Below are positions 16,676 through 27,093 of a DNA stretch of 51,297 bases, in pieces. Numbering within the stretch: position 1 is the stretch's first letter; each line of letters starts with the position of its first letter. The position numbers were made by a program, and so were the translations under genes. The stretch is from positions 1 through 51,297 of the forward strand of contig NZ_PGTO01000021.1 in assembly GCF_003284725.1 (NCBI RefSeq). The letters are read 5' to 3'. The DNA comes from Paramagnetospirillum kuznetsovii. Its GTDB lineage: Bacteria > Pseudomonadota > Alphaproteobacteria > Rhodospirillales > Magnetospirillaceae. A model generated the notes under the pieces. That model was not told the DNA's origin and did not search any database. It worked only from the letters and a program-made list of their open reading frames with translations.

Positions 16676-18442
16676 ATGGCGCATCACGATACGCTGAACG
16701 GAGCGGAAATTCTCCTCAAGGCCCTGGTCGATCAGGGTGTGGAGGTCATTTTCGGGTATCCCGGCGGCGCCGTACTGCCCATCTATGACGAGCTGTTCAA
16801 GCAGAACCGGCTGCGCCACGTTCTGGTGCGCCACGAACAGGCCGCCGTCCACGCCGCCGAGGGCTATGCCCGCTCCACCGGCAAGGTGGGCTGCGTCCTG
16901 GTGACCTCGGGCCCCGGCGCCACCAATGCGGTGACCGGTTTGGCCGACGCCCAGTGCGATTCGGTGCCGCTGGTCTGCCTGACCGGTCAGGTGCCCACCC
17001 ATCTGATCGGCAACGACGCCTTCCAGGAAGCCGACATCACCGGCATCACCCGGCCCTGCACCAAGCACAATTATCTGGTCAAGGACGTCAACGATCTGGC
17101 CCGCATCGTTCACGAGGCCTTCCATGTCGCCCGCTCGGGCCGTCCCGGCCCGGTGCTGATCGACCTGCCCAAGGACGTGGTCCAGAGCAAGGGCGAGTAT
17201 CAGCCGCCGTCCAAGGTGAAGTCCAAGTACAAGCCCCAGGTCAAGGGCGACATCAAGGCCATCGAGAAGGCCATCGACATGATCGCGCATGCCAAGCGCC
17301 CCATCTTCTATGTGGGCGGCGGCGTCATCAATTCCGGCCCGGCCGCCTGCCAGTTGATGACCCAGTTCGTGCGCATGACCGGCTATCCCTGCACGCTCAC
17401 CCTGATGGGCCTGGGCGCCATTCCCGGTTCCGACCCGCTGTTCTTAGGGATGCTGGGCATGCACGGCACCGTCGAAGCCAATATGGCCATGCATGATTGC
17501 GATCTGATGATCAATATCGGCGCCCGCTTCGACGACCGCGTCACCGGCAAGTTGGAGGGCTTCTCGCCCAAGTCCAAGAAGATCCACGTGGACATCGATC
17601 CCAGCTCCATCAACAAGAACGTGGCGGTCGACCTCGCCATCGTCGGCGACTGCGCCCATGTGCTGGAAGACATGATCAAGGTCTGGAAGGCCAAGCAGTG
17701 CCGCGTCGACGACAAGGCGCTGAAGACCTGGTGGAAGCAGATCGACCAGTGGCGCGGCATGGACTGCCTCGCCTTCGAGGGCTCCAACAAGCTGATCAAG
17801 CCGCAATACGCCATCAAGCGCCTCTACGAGCTGACGCGCCACCGCAATCCCTATATCTGCACCGAGGTGGGGCAGCATCAGATGTGGGCGGCCCAGTACC
17901 TGAAGTTCGACCTGCCCCATCATTGGCTGACCTCGGGCGGTCTCGGCACCATGGGCTATGGCCTGCCCAGCGCCATGGGCGTCCAGATGGCCCATCCCGA
18001 CGCCCTGGTGATCGACATCGCGGGTGAAGCCTCGATCCAGATGAACATCCAGGAGATGGCAACCCTGGTGCAGCACCGTCTGCCGGTGAAGATCGTCATC
18101 CTGAACAACCAGTATCTCGGCATGGTCCGCCAGTGGCAGGAACTGATCCACGGCGGCCGCTATTCCGAAAGCCACATGACCCATCATCCCGACTTCGTGA
18201 AGCTGGCCGAGGCCTTCGGCGCCGTGGGCCTGCGCGCCACCAAGCCCGACGAGGTGGATGGCGTCTTCAAGGAGATGATGGCGGTGGACCGTCCCGTCAT
18301 CGTCGAAATGCTGACCGACGCCTCGGAAAACGTCTTCCCCATGATCATGCCCGGCATGGCCCATAACGAGATGGTGCTGGGGCCGGAAGACAAGTCGCGG
18401 GACAAGCCCGGTTCCGAGGAAGACGGCATGGTTCTGGTGTAG
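16676..18442 (+). CDS. ilvB: Acetolactate synthase, large subunit
   Basis: 588 residues with the three domains of thiamine-diphosphate enzymes. It makes 2-acetolactate or 2-aceto-2-hydroxybutyrate for valine, leucine and isoleucine. E54 in RHEQAAVHAAEGYAR is the glutamate that activates the cofactor, and the FAD/central domain spans about 190-345. In the C-terminal cofactor motif the usual GDGS is GEAS (DIAGEASIQMN), followed by the normal NNQYLGMVRQWQE. AAGG precedes the ATG. It is the first gene of ilvB-ilvH-ilvC; 111 bases separate it from ilvH. Confidence 0.95.
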   Translation: MAHHDTLNGAEILLKALVDQGVEVIFGYPGGAVLPIYDELFKQNRLRHVLVRHEQAAVHAAEGYARSTGKVGCVLVTSGPGATNAVTGLADAQCDSVPLVCLTGQVPTHLIGNDAFQEADITGITRPCTKHNYLVKDVNDLARIVHEAFHVARSGRPGPVLIDLPKDVVQSKGEYQPPSKVKSKYKPQVKGDIKAIEKAIDMIAHAKRPIFYVGGGVINSGPAACQLMTQFVRMTGYPCTLTLMGLGAIPGSDPLFLGMLGMHGTVEANMAMHDCDLMINIGARFDDRVTGKLEGFSPKSKKIHVDIDPSSINKNVAVDLAIVGDCAHVLEDMIKVWKAKQCRVDDKALKTWWKQIDQWRGMDCLAFEGSNKLIKPQYAIKRLYELTRHRNPYICTEVGQHQMWAAQYLKFDLPHHWLTSGGLGTMGYGLPSAMGVQMAHPDALVIDIAGEASIQMNIQEMATLVQHRLPVKIVILNNQYLGMVRQWQELIHGGRYSESHMTHHPDFVKLAEAFGAVGLRATKPDEVDGVFKEMMAVDRPVIVEMLTDASENVFPMIMPGMAHNEMVLGPEDKSRDKPGSEEDGMVLV

Positions 18443-18487
18443 TTCCCGCAGGGCAAGCGCGAGGCGCGCCGCGGCTCGTGCCGCGAA

Positions 18488-18544
18488 AGCCAAAGGGCCA
18501 CGGAGGTGGCCCGCCCGGCGCCTGAGGGACCGAAGCAAAAGGGG
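18488..18544 (+). repeat. Structured spacer repeat, copy 1 (upstream of ilvH)
   Basis: A 7-bp hairpin GGGCCAC-GGAG-GTGGCCC (18495-18512) is followed by GCCCGGCGCCTGAGGGAC (18513-18530). The same arrangement with a different stem sequence recurs upstream of ilvC. It ends 24 bases before the ilvH start. Confidence 0.65.
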
Positions 18545-18553
18545 AATACTGAA

Positions 18554-20250
<1,697 letters not shown>

Positions 20251-20315
20251 GGCCTCGTCGCCACGAAGACGAAAAAGCCCGGCGAAACATCGCCAGTGGT
20301 TCGGAATTGATGTGG

Positions 20316-20352
20316 AGGCCTCTCGTTTCGGCGAGGGGCCTTCCTCATTTCT
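20316..20352 (+). terminator. Terminator of the ilv operon
   Basis: A 10-bp stem (AGGCCTCTCG/CGAGGGGCCT with one G-T pair) closes a TTTCGG loop and is followed by TCCTCATTTCT. It lies 65 bases after ilvC. Confidence 0.7.
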
Positions 20353-20670
20353 GGGGGGAAATTATGCCGCTAAATCAATCTATTGCGTCACAGTTCTCTT
20401 GGCGCCGAGGCCAGAAAAGGCAACCTCGCAAAAAAAGAACCGCATTTAATGAGAATGTTCTCAACCTCAGGTGACTTCACGGCTAGCCCAACACGAGAAA
20501 CTGAATTATTCTACCTCACCCTGATGGCTTGGGGGCTCGCCAAAGGTGGCTGGGTGAATCGCCATTACGTATCTCTGTTTTGTCGCGACATTTCCGCGTC
20601 ATCAGCCAATGTTCACATTGCTGATGAATCAGAAGTCGAGCAAATCCCTACACGAGACGAGGAGTTACAA
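20353..20670 (+). other. AT-richer leader with a small frame and a palindrome
   Basis: 318 bases precede the OmpA-like lipoprotein and are less GC-rich than their surroundings. A 36-codon frame starts at 20364 (MPLNQSIASQFSWRRG...) with GGGGGGAAATT directly upstream, a convincing ribosome-binding site. A 6-2-6 inverted repeat, TGAGAATGTTCTCA, lies at 20450-20463 and could be an operator. The reading frame of the lipoprotein is also open through here, but the sequence does not look like coding DNA and carries no signal peptide. Confidence 0.4.
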
Positions 20671-21936
20671 ATGAATAAAATCATACGGTGGGTTGGTGTG
20701 GGCGCGACAGCGGCCTTAGCTGCTTGCTCGCTGCCCCTGGACCTGGGATTGCCGGATGCCGCCTTGCCCTCCGATGTGTCGGATGTCAAGGCGATCATCG
20801 GCTCCAAGGCGACTGGCGGCACGCCATTCACCAAGGCCCTGTTCCAGGAATATCAGGACTACACCAAGTCGCAGATCACGACCGAAGTGGAATGGGTCGA
20901 TGCCTCCGATACCGCTCGCAAGGGATTGCGGGCCGGAGCCGGAGAGGTGGTTGTGCCCGACGAGTTGGGATCGCGCGCGATTCCGCCCGCCCGCATTCCC
21001 GAATTGACGGCGGCACGCGGCCGTCTGATGGGCTATTTCAATGGCGGCGCCACCGAGCGCGTTCCGTCCGCCTCCGCCAAGGCCCAGGTGGCCTTCGACT
21101 GCTGGCTGGAACAAGAAGCGGAAGGCATTGCCAACGGCCCCTGCCGGACGGCCTTCCTGGCGCATGAGCCCATGCTGAAGAAGACGGCTCCGGTGACCGC
21201 TGTCGCCCAAGAGTCGCGCCGTCAGTTCACCATCACTTTCGCTCTGGGTTCGGCCCAACTCACCGCTCCGTCCATGCAGATCCTGAAGGATGTTGCGGCG
21301 GCTCGGGCTCAGCTGGGCGCTCCCGTCGTGTGGGTCGCGGGCTTTACCGATACCCTCGGCTCCGCCGATGCCAATGCGCGCCTGTCGCGTCAGCGCGCTG
21401 ACGCGGTGACCGCCGAACTGGTCAAGCTGGGTATCAATCCGGGTATGATTTCCGAGGATGCCCTGGGCGAGAGCAAGCTCGCGGTCGCCACCAAGGACGG
21501 CGTCGCCGAGGCGAAGAATCGCCGTGTCGAGATCTCCCTGTCCGGTGCTGCTTGGTCGCATGGCGGCTATGGCGGCTATGCCTATGGTGATCGCGGCCGT
21601 GGCGGCTATGGATATGGTGGCTGGGGTCACGGCTTCGCCATATTCTTCAACTCGGGCTCCAGCCGGTTGAGCGCGCAGGATGTGGAGCGCCTGAAGCAGG
21701 TGGTTGCCGCACAGAAGAACATGAGTGCGAAGGCTGTTCGGGTTATCGGCTTCACCGATCTGACCGGTTCGGCCACGACCAATGCTCGCCTCGCGCGCGA
21801 ACGCGCTCAGGCGGTGGCCGCCGAGATCAACAAGCTGGGCGGAACCGCGACCGCGGTCGATGCTCGCCCCGGCGAGAGCTGGGGAGCTCGGAACGATGGG
21901 CGCGCCCGCCGCGTCGAAATCCTGTTCGACTACTGA
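20671..21936 (+). CDS. Lipoprotein with two OmpA-like peptidoglycan-binding domains
   Basis: 421 residues from the ATG at 20671 (GAGGAG 8-13 bases upstream). A lipobox LAAC places the lipidated Cys near residue 19. An N-terminal region of about 170 residues is followed by two OmpA C-terminal-type domains (about 195-290 and 330-421). Each has the TD-x2-GS-x3-NARL-x2-R-x-RA pattern that binds peptidoglycan. The linker (about 295-325) is Gly/Tyr-rich: GGYGGYAYGDRGRGGYGYGG. Tandem OmpA domains in one lipoprotein are unusual. It should tether the outer membrane to the cell wall. The next lipoprotein follows after 27 bases. Confidence 0.82.
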   Translation: MNKIIRWVGVGATAALAACSLPLDLGLPDAALPSDVSDVKAIIGSKATGGTPFTKALFQEYQDYTKSQITTEVEWVDASDTARKGLRAGAGEVVVPDELGSRAIPPARIPELTAARGRLMGYFNGGATERVPSASAKAQVAFDCWLEQEAEGIANGPCRTAFLAHEPMLKKTAPVTAVAQESRRQFTITFALGSAQLTAPSMQILKDVAAARAQLGAPVVWVAGFTDTLGSADANARLSRQRADAVTAELVKLGINPGMISEDALGESKLAVATKDGVAEAKNRRVEISLSGAAWSHGGYGGYAYGDRGRGGYGYGGWGHGFAIFFNSGSSRLSAQDVERLKQVVAAQKNMSAKAVRVIGFTDLTGSATTNARLARERAQAVAAEINKLGGTATAVDARPGESWGARNDGRARRVEILFDY

Positions 21937-21963
21937 CACCAATGAGAATTGGGAGCAAACACA

Positions 21964-22785
21964 ATGAATAAGTCCCGTATCGCTGCGATGATTGCCTGCA
22001 TACTGCCCGCCTTGGGTGGTTGCACGGGGATTCACTATGCCACCGTGGCAAAGCCGACCAACTTGGTCCCCCCTGCGGAAATGCGTTATGTGGTGCCCGC
22101 CGGGCCCTACGCCAACGACCTGAGCGCCCTGGTCGGCACCATCGCCGTCTATAACAAGGCCGACCAGTCCCTGCAGGTGCTGGAGCCGGTCGGCAATCCC
22201 TATGACCCCCGCACTCGCCCTGTCGTCGAGAGCGTCAAGCAGACCCTCTACAAATCCCTGGTCGACCAGACCATGCAGACCGACATTCCGCTGATCGCGG
22301 CGGCCCTGAAGGATGCTGGCGGACAGACCTTGGATGTCACCATCGTCGATGAAGCCCACGCCATGGTTCCGGGCTATTCGGTCGATATCGTGAACTACCT
22401 GGGCAGCCGGTATCATCCGACCAATCCCCAGGAAGAAATCGTCTATGTGGCCGAGGCTTGGCAGCGTCAATTCAACGCCGCCCTGCTGACCGCCGTCGAG
22501 CACAGCCCCTGGAGCAAGAATGTCGGCGTGGAGGTTTACAACTCCATGACCTACACCCGCACCGAGAACTTCAAGGACGGCCGCTATCTGACCGTCGTTG
22601 CCGTTCCCTTCGCGAATATCGCGTCGGGCAAGCCCGGTCTTGCTCCCGCCGCGCTGCCCGTTTCGGCAGTGACGTCGGTTAAGCCGCAAATCCTCAATCC
22701 CTATGCCTATACCTGGCATATGGAAGACTGGCGCCATCATGGGCAATGGGGCTGGAACGGCTACGGCGATTACAAAAAGAAGTAA
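21964..22785 (+). CDS. Lipoprotein of unknown function
   Basis: 273 residues. The signal peptide ends in the lipobox LGGC (Cys near residue 20), and GGGAG precedes the ATG with an eight-base gap. I do not recognise a domain. The mature part has mixed helix and strand character, and the C-terminus is rich in Trp, His, Gly and Tyr (WHMEDWRHHGQWGWNGYGDY). It lies 27 bases after the double-OmpA lipoprotein and shares the MNK start and the aromatic/glycine-rich style, so the two probably form an operon and an envelope complex (inference). Confidence 0.75.
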   Translation: MNKSRIAAMIACILPALGGCTGIHYATVAKPTNLVPPAEMRYVVPAGPYANDLSALVGTIAVYNKADQSLQVLEPVGNPYDPRTRPVVESVKQTLYKSLVDQTMQTDIPLIAAALKDAGGQTLDVTIVDEAHAMVPGYSVDIVNYLGSRYHPTNPQEEIVYVAEAWQRQFNAALLTAVEHSPWSKNVGVEVYNSMTYTRTENFKDGRYLTVVAVPFANIASGKPGLAPAALPVSAVTSVKPQILNPYAYTWHMEDWRHHGQWGWNGYGDYKKK

Positions 22786-22810
22786 CGCCTGATTTTACGA
22801 TAAAGTGATG

Positions 22811-22841
22811 CGGGGCGGTCATGGACCGCCCCGTTTTCTTT
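22811..22841 (+). terminator. Terminator of the lipoprotein operon
   Basis: A perfect 10-bp stem, CGGGGCGGTC/GACCGCCCCG, with an ATG loop, is followed by TTTTCTTT. It lies 25 bases after the second lipoprotein gene. Confidence 0.92.
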
Positions 22842-22861
22842 GCGACCTCCACGCTCCACCG

Positions 22862-23110
22862 TCATCGTGTCCGACACGGCACCAAGGGCTGGCAGCCGGG
22901 CGGCACCTGGATGGTGCGTATGATGACTCCGCGAAGATCCAAATGCGTCCAAGTCCCAGGGGAAACCTCCCGCAAGGTGCCGGTGGTATGGCCTCGGCTG
23001 TCGATGGTGTAGATGGTGCTGCCGACCACCCGAATGCCAGGCGGCTTGTCGTCCGCCACGGCGTCGGCTGCCATCAGGATCAAAGCGGCGGTGATACAGG
23101 CGCGGATCAT
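22862..23110 (-). CDS. Small secreted protein, 82 residues
   Basis: From the ATG at 23110 the product has a signal peptide (MIRACITAALILMAADAVA) and a mature part of about 63 residues with short beta-like stretches (IRVVGSTIYTIDSRG, GVIIRTIQVPPGC). Two cysteines near the C-terminus (CQPLVPC) could form a disulfide. The open frame reaches 23212, but the signal peptide fixes the start. I do not recognise the family. It is convergent with the lipoprotein operon and divergent from the NDUFS4-like gene. Confidence 0.6.
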   Translation of the reverse strand: MIRACITAALILMAADAVADDKPPGIRVVGSTIYTIDSRGHTTGTLREVSPGTWTHLDLRGVIIRTIQVPPGCQPLVPCRTR

Positions 23111-23328
23111 GCTCTCATGATGTCGCCGGATCGGGTTGCCAGCAAGCATATCATCGCCCGGGATTGGGCGGGCTCCACGCCCAAGAGTTAGGGTATCGGT
23201 GGAAACGGACATTGCCCGCCTGCCGTGACTGTGCTAACCGTTTGATCCGCAACGGGGCGAGCCGAAAGGCAGCCCCAGCCCTTCACGACGTGTTGCGCAC
23301 ACGATTGCAGACAAGCAGGAGAACCGCG

Positions 23329-23637
23329 ATGCAGGTCCGCATCTATCGCCCCGCCAAGACCGCCATGCAGTCCGGACGTTCCGGCAATGCCAAGGCCTGG
23401 GTGCTGGAATACGAGCCTGCCGCCCCCAAGCAGCCCGATAACCTGATGGGCTGGCTGGGCTCGGCCGATATGACCTCGCAGGTGCGCCTGAAATTCGCCA
23501 CCGCCGAGGACGCCATCGCCTTCGCCAAGAAGAAGGGCATGGACTTTCAGGTGTTCGCCGAGAATACCCGCCTGCAAAAGCCCAAGAATTATTCCGACAA
23601 TTTCCGCTTCGACAAGCTGGAATTCGGCCGCTTCTAA
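23329..23637 (+). CDS. NDUFS4-family complex I accessory subunit
   Basis: 102 residues from the ATG at 23329, with AGGAG upstream. MQVRIYRPAKTAMQSGRSGN and W(V)LEYEP, then MGWLGSADMTSQVRLKF and KNYSDNFRFDKLEFGRF, are characteristic of the ETC complex I subunit (NDUFS4, 18 kDa) family. In alphaproteobacteria it binds the NADH dehydrogenase peripheral arm on the cytoplasmic side. The gene is on its own and tRNA-Arg follows 40 bases later. Confidence 0.92.
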   Translation: MQVRIYRPAKTAMQSGRSGNAKAWVLEYEPAAPKQPDNLMGWLGSADMTSQVRLKFATAEDAIAFAKKKGMDFQVFAENTRLQKPKNYSDNFRFDKLEFGRF

Positions 23638-23677
23638 TCCCGCGTCCGCGTTTCCGGCGATGGGCGGACCCGGGCAA

Positions 23678-23754
23678 GCGCCCTTAGCTCAGTTGGATAG
23701 AGCAGCCGCCTTCTAAGCGGCAGGTCGCTGGTTCGAATCCAGCAGGGCGCGCCA
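23678..23754 (+). tRNA. tRNA-Arg (anticodon TCT)
   Basis: 77 bases with an encoded CCA. The acceptor stem is GCGCCCT/AGGGCGC, the anticodon stem GCCGC/GCGGC carries the loop CTTCTAA, and the T-arm is CTGGTTCGAATCCAG. TCT reads AGA and AGG. Confidence 0.97.
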
Positions 23755-23991
23755 TCTCCTTTTGTAAACGGCAGAAACCCTATCGTTGGCTCAGATCAGG
23801 ATCGGCAGGCTTATCGGTCATCTCAATGAGCCTTGCAGACGGTGTCCACTTTAGACCCTATGTTCGCCCGGCGAACTTTGCGCAAACTTAGTTTGGACTT
23901 TCCCGGAAAGAGTGGTGAGCGGCATTAACGCTTCCGCAATCGTCCTGCCTCAGAATGGCGGCTTGGGATCCGTTCCAGGGGTTGGCTCGTC

Positions 23992-25536
23992 ATGACGACC
24001 GAAATCGCTTCCGCTTCTTGCCTGACATCCATCCTTGCGGACTGGCCTGATGATCGCAGCCTGTCGGTCCTGGAAATCGGTATCATCGATGCCTCCTTAT
24101 CGGCGATGCTGGATGAACTGGCCGGACCAAGAGTCCATCGCTATCTCGCCATCGACGCCGCCAGCCCCCCCCCTGCTCTGGCCGAGGATCTGGATTGCCG
24201 CGGCCATGACCTGATGCGCATGAACGCCACCGATTTCGCCGCAATCTCGTCCGAAGCATTCGACCTGATCCTGGCCCATGCGGGGCACGGCATTTATCCG
24301 TGGATGCTGCGTCTGGCCGAAGGCGGCGTGCTGGTGCTTGAGGGCGGGGCTGTCGATGACGAAAGCCAGTCCGTCCTGCGCATCGCCGGACCGATGATCC
24401 AATCTTGCACGAATCTGGCCCTAGCCTGGAACACGGACGGCCTGCCAAGCGACAGCCTGGCCATCCGGATGCTCCCGACGTTTGAGCCCGGCGCGATGGC
24501 GCTTTTGGGCACGCGCCTGGGCATCCCGCTTCCCGCCGGCGATTCGGCTGGCCTGGCGCGGGTTCTGGGGATCAACAGTCATTCGGTGTTCGACGCTCCG
24601 GCCGAGTTGGAGCGGGTCGCCTTCAGGCCGCCCGAGGCCCCGGCCGAATGGAAGCTGGCGGTCCGCTCGACCCTGTGGCACGAGGATATCGACACCCGCA
24701 ACCGTCTGATCCAGACCCTGATCAGCCGGGATTTCGGCGGTGACGACGATTATCAGCATCTGGTCGAGAATGGTTGGGTCCGGCTGAACGCGCCGCTGGG
24801 CGACATCGCGGACATCGTCCGGAAAGCCGACCATCTTTTCGCCACCCAGGCGCAGAAGGATGACCGCTATCGCGGCAACAACGACGAACGTTACCGTTAT
24901 GTCCAGAACCCGATCCTGAACCTGCCCGAACTGTCCAGGCTGTTGGAAAACCAGCGCATCAACGACCTGGTCAGGCGCTATATGGGTGATGACGCGATCT
25001 ACAGTTTTGGGCTCTTGGAAAGCATGCCGGCCGGAGTGGATGTCTACGACGCCTCGGGCCTATGGCATCACGACAAGGTCGGCAACCGCTTGAAGGCTTT
25101 CTTCCTGCTATGCGACGTTACCTTGGACGGACGCCCGACCCTCTATGCCAGCGGCTCGCATCTTTTGGACTGGCCGGATTACCACTATCAGGGCAGCCGT
25201 TTTTCCGACGCCTGGACTCAACGCCATCTGAAAACGGCCCCCCTGACCGGCAAGATGGGCGACGTGGTGCTGGTCGATACCAACGGACTGCATCGCGGGA
25301 ACTATGAATACAAGGCCCTGGGCCGCCAGGCCTTCGTGGCTGAATACGCCAATCTGCGCAAAAGCTGGAAACTCGACTGCATCGGCTATTTCCCCGACGG
25401 CATCAAGCCCCACCGCCTGCCACTCGGCCTTAACCTCGACCGGACCCTGGTCGATCGATCCGAACTGCACCTGGACGGCGACGCCTATGCCTATGGCCGC
25501 CAGCGCCTGCCGGGTTTCTTCCCCAATTTCAACTGA
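23992..25536 (+). CDS. Methyltransferase-like / phytanoyl-CoA-dioxygenase-like fusion
   Basis: 514 residues. The N-terminal part (about 1-190) has a Rossmann-like opening (SLSVLEIGIIDASLSAMLDEL) and reads like a degenerate SAM methyltransferase. The C-terminal half (about 280-505) fits the Fe(II)/2-oxoglutarate PhyH fold. H359 and D361 (WHHDKVGNR) and H434 (GLHRGNY) would form the metal triad, and an Arg follows in LGRQAF. Its substrate is unknown; small secondary metabolites or surface sugars are plausible. It stands alone, 237 bases after tRNA-Arg, and converges on another methyltransferase gene 12 bases away. Confidence 0.65.
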   Translation: MTTEIASASCLTSILADWPDDRSLSVLEIGIIDASLSAMLDELAGPRVHRYLAIDAASPPPALAEDLDCRGHDLMRMNATDFAAISSEAFDLILAHAGHGIYPWMLRLAEGGVLVLEGGAVDDESQSVLRIAGPMIQSCTNLALAWNTDGLPSDSLAIRMLPTFEPGAMALLGTRLGIPLPAGDSAGLARVLGINSHSVFDAPAELERVAFRPPEAPAEWKLAVRSTLWHEDIDTRNRLIQTLISRDFGGDDDYQHLVENGWVRLNAPLGDIADIVRKADHLFATQAQKDDRYRGNNDERYRYVQNPILNLPELSRLLENQRINDLVRRYMGDDAIYSFGLLESMPAGVDVYDASGLWHHDKVGNRLKAFFLLCDVTLDGRPTLYASGSHLLDWPDYHYQGSRFSDAWTQRHLKTAPLTGKMGDVVLVDTNGLHRGNYEYKALGRQAFVAEYANLRKSWKLDCIGYFPDGIKPHRLPLGLNLDRTLVDRSELHLDGDAYAYGRQRLPGFFPNFN

Positions 25537-25548
25537 CCCGGACAACGA

Positions 25549-26313
25549 CTATTTCTGAGAGTTGAGCAGGTCGAAATAGCCATCCTTGGTCTTGTGGGTG
25601 CGGGCCTGGTACTCGTCCCATTCCAGCATGGCCGTGGCGATGAAGTTGTTGTTCGCCAGCACCTTGGGGCCCAAGGCCTTGCGCAAGATGATGATGGCAT
25701 GGCCGAAAATGATCGCCTCGATCTCGTTTTCCATCGCCGCCTTGTCCAGATACTCGTCCTGGATGCCGCGCGAGTTGACGTAGTGGACGCTGTTGCGGAA
25801 ATGCTCGACCACCGAGGTTTGCGATTGCAAGGTGGGGTCGCCGCCGAACGCCCGGTGATAGGCGCTGTCAACATCCTCGATGACGTAGAAGCCCCCCGGC
25901 TTGACGTGCCGGAACAGATGGCGATAACTGCCCAGTTGGTGCTCGTTGAAATGGCTGCCGTCGTCGATGACGATGTCCAGCGGCCCGGTGATCGCCACCA
26001 CTTCGTCCAGGGCCTCGGTATCGACCTGGGAGCAGCAGAAGGTGGTGATACGCTCCTCGTCCATGAATTCCTTGTCCTGGATATCCAGGCCGTAGATCTG
26101 GCCGTTGGGGAAGTAGTCGCGCCAGAGCCGCAATGATTCGCCGCCGGTATTGGGAACATTGTGGCCGCCGATGCCGATTTCGAGGACGGCGACCTCTTGG
26201 TCCTTCAGCGGCCGGAACAGCAGATCGTAATACCAGATGTAACCTTGCGTGATCTTGTCCGACCCGTGAATGGCCGAAAGCTGTTCAAGAGTCAGGGAAT
26301 GCACATCGGTCAT
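25549..26313 (-). CDS. SAM-dependent O-methyltransferase, MycE/TylE type
   Basis: 254 residues from the ATG at 26313; an upstream extension to 26412 is not supported. LEQLSAIHGSDKITQGY and VAVLEIGIGG form the opening and the SAM-binding strand. GESLRLWRDYFPNGQIYGLD and DIVIDDGSHFNEHQ supply further SAM and metal-binding acids. VKPGGFYVIEDV closes the fold. The family methylates sugar hydroxyls of macrolides (mycinamicin, tylosin), and its homologues also occur in surface polysaccharide loci. The actual substrate here is unknown. It is convergent with the dioxygenase fusion, suggesting one imported pair. Confidence 0.82.
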   Translation of the reverse strand: MTDVHSLTLEQLSAIHGSDKITQGYIWYYDLLFRPLKDQEVAVLEIGIGGHNVPNTGGESLRLWRDYFPNGQIYGLDIQDKEFMDEERITTFCCSQVDTEALDEVVAITGPLDIVIDDGSHFNEHQLGSYRHLFRHVKPGGFYVIEDVDSAYHRAFGGDPTLQSQTSVVEHFRNSVHYVNSRGIQDEYLDKAAMENEIEAIIFGHAIIILRKALGPKVLANNNFIATAMLEWDEYQARTHKTKDGYFDLLNSQK

Positions 26314-26866
26314 CGGGCGAAACTCCGTAGCTGCCGGCACACAATGAACCAAATGAGCGGCCTGCTTGGCCCAGCAATTCGCAATAGAATATCTGGGGCG
26401 GGAGACTAGCATGACCGCGTGACGATGACAAATGCCCCTGGGGCTGGCGCATTATAGCCCGCCCAACAGGCCGGGAATTTTTCATGCGGCGCGGTTGAGA
26501 GTGACAAATAATATCACATCGCCTTCACTTCAATGTCACCACTTATACATGCGGTAGTCCGGGGTGGTTTTGGCATGACCGGATTGCCTCCCTGTAGCTA
26601 TTGCGACGCCTGAAGATTACCACGGAGGTCAGTGCCCGCCGCAGGCTGTGACGCGTCAAATAACGGCAGGAAGCGCCAGATCGGTGTATCCGCTCATGCT
26701 GACCGGGGCCCGCAAGAGCAAGGTGCGGGGCGGCGGCATGCAAGGCAGCCGACATGGCGGGGAAGAAGAGGCATCCCGGAAAATCTGGGTAATCGGCGGT
26801 GAGTGGTTTCAATCCGCGCCACGGCGCGCTATCGTCTTACCAATCACTGATCGATGGGAGCCCGCC
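26314..26866. other. Intergenic region of 550 bases with a weak minus-strand promoter
   Basis: No convincing gene is seen. On the minus strand TATAAT at 26456-26451 could be the -10 box of the methyltransferase gene, about 140 bases from its start, but the -35 region is poor. The part from 26500 to 26860 holds no recognisable coding or repeat structure. Confidence 0.3.
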
Positions 26867-27085
26867 ATGCCGACAAAGGATATCGCCACCCTCTCGACCA
26901 AATTCCAGATATCCATCCCCAAGGCGGTGCGGATGGCGCGACACTGGGAAGCTGGACAGGTCTTCGCCTTCATTCCCAAGGGCGAGGGAGTTATGCTGGT
27001 GCCGGTGCCGAAACCCGAAGAGCTGTTCGGACTGGCGCGGGGAGCCAATCCGCAAGACTACCGTGATCGCACCGACCGGTTCTGA
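26867..27085 (+). CDS. vapB: AbrB-type antitoxin (VapB)
   Basis: 72 residues with a SpoVT-AbrB swapped-hairpin DNA-binding domain: TLSTKFQISIPKAVRMARHW. The C-terminal tail (VPKPEELFGLARGANPQDYR) is the part that would wrap the toxin. GGGAG precedes the ATG at 26867; the open frame upstream to 26648 lacks coding character. The vapC gene follows after eight bases. It should repress its own promoter together with VapC. Confidence 0.85.
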   Translation: MPTKDIATLSTKFQISIPKAVRMARHWEAGQVFAFIPKGEGVMLVPVPKPEELFGLARGANPQDYRDRTDRF

Positions 27086-27093
27086 TACGCCCC

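Noticed and set aside
20716-22746. 676-codon minus-strand frame opposite the lipoproteins
   Set aside because: Spans two genes and their spacer in antisense; no start signal or motif.
26571-26588. Sigma-54-like TGGCAT ... TTGC
   Set aside because: GG and GC are 12 bases apart rather than 10, and no gene starts at a suitable distance.
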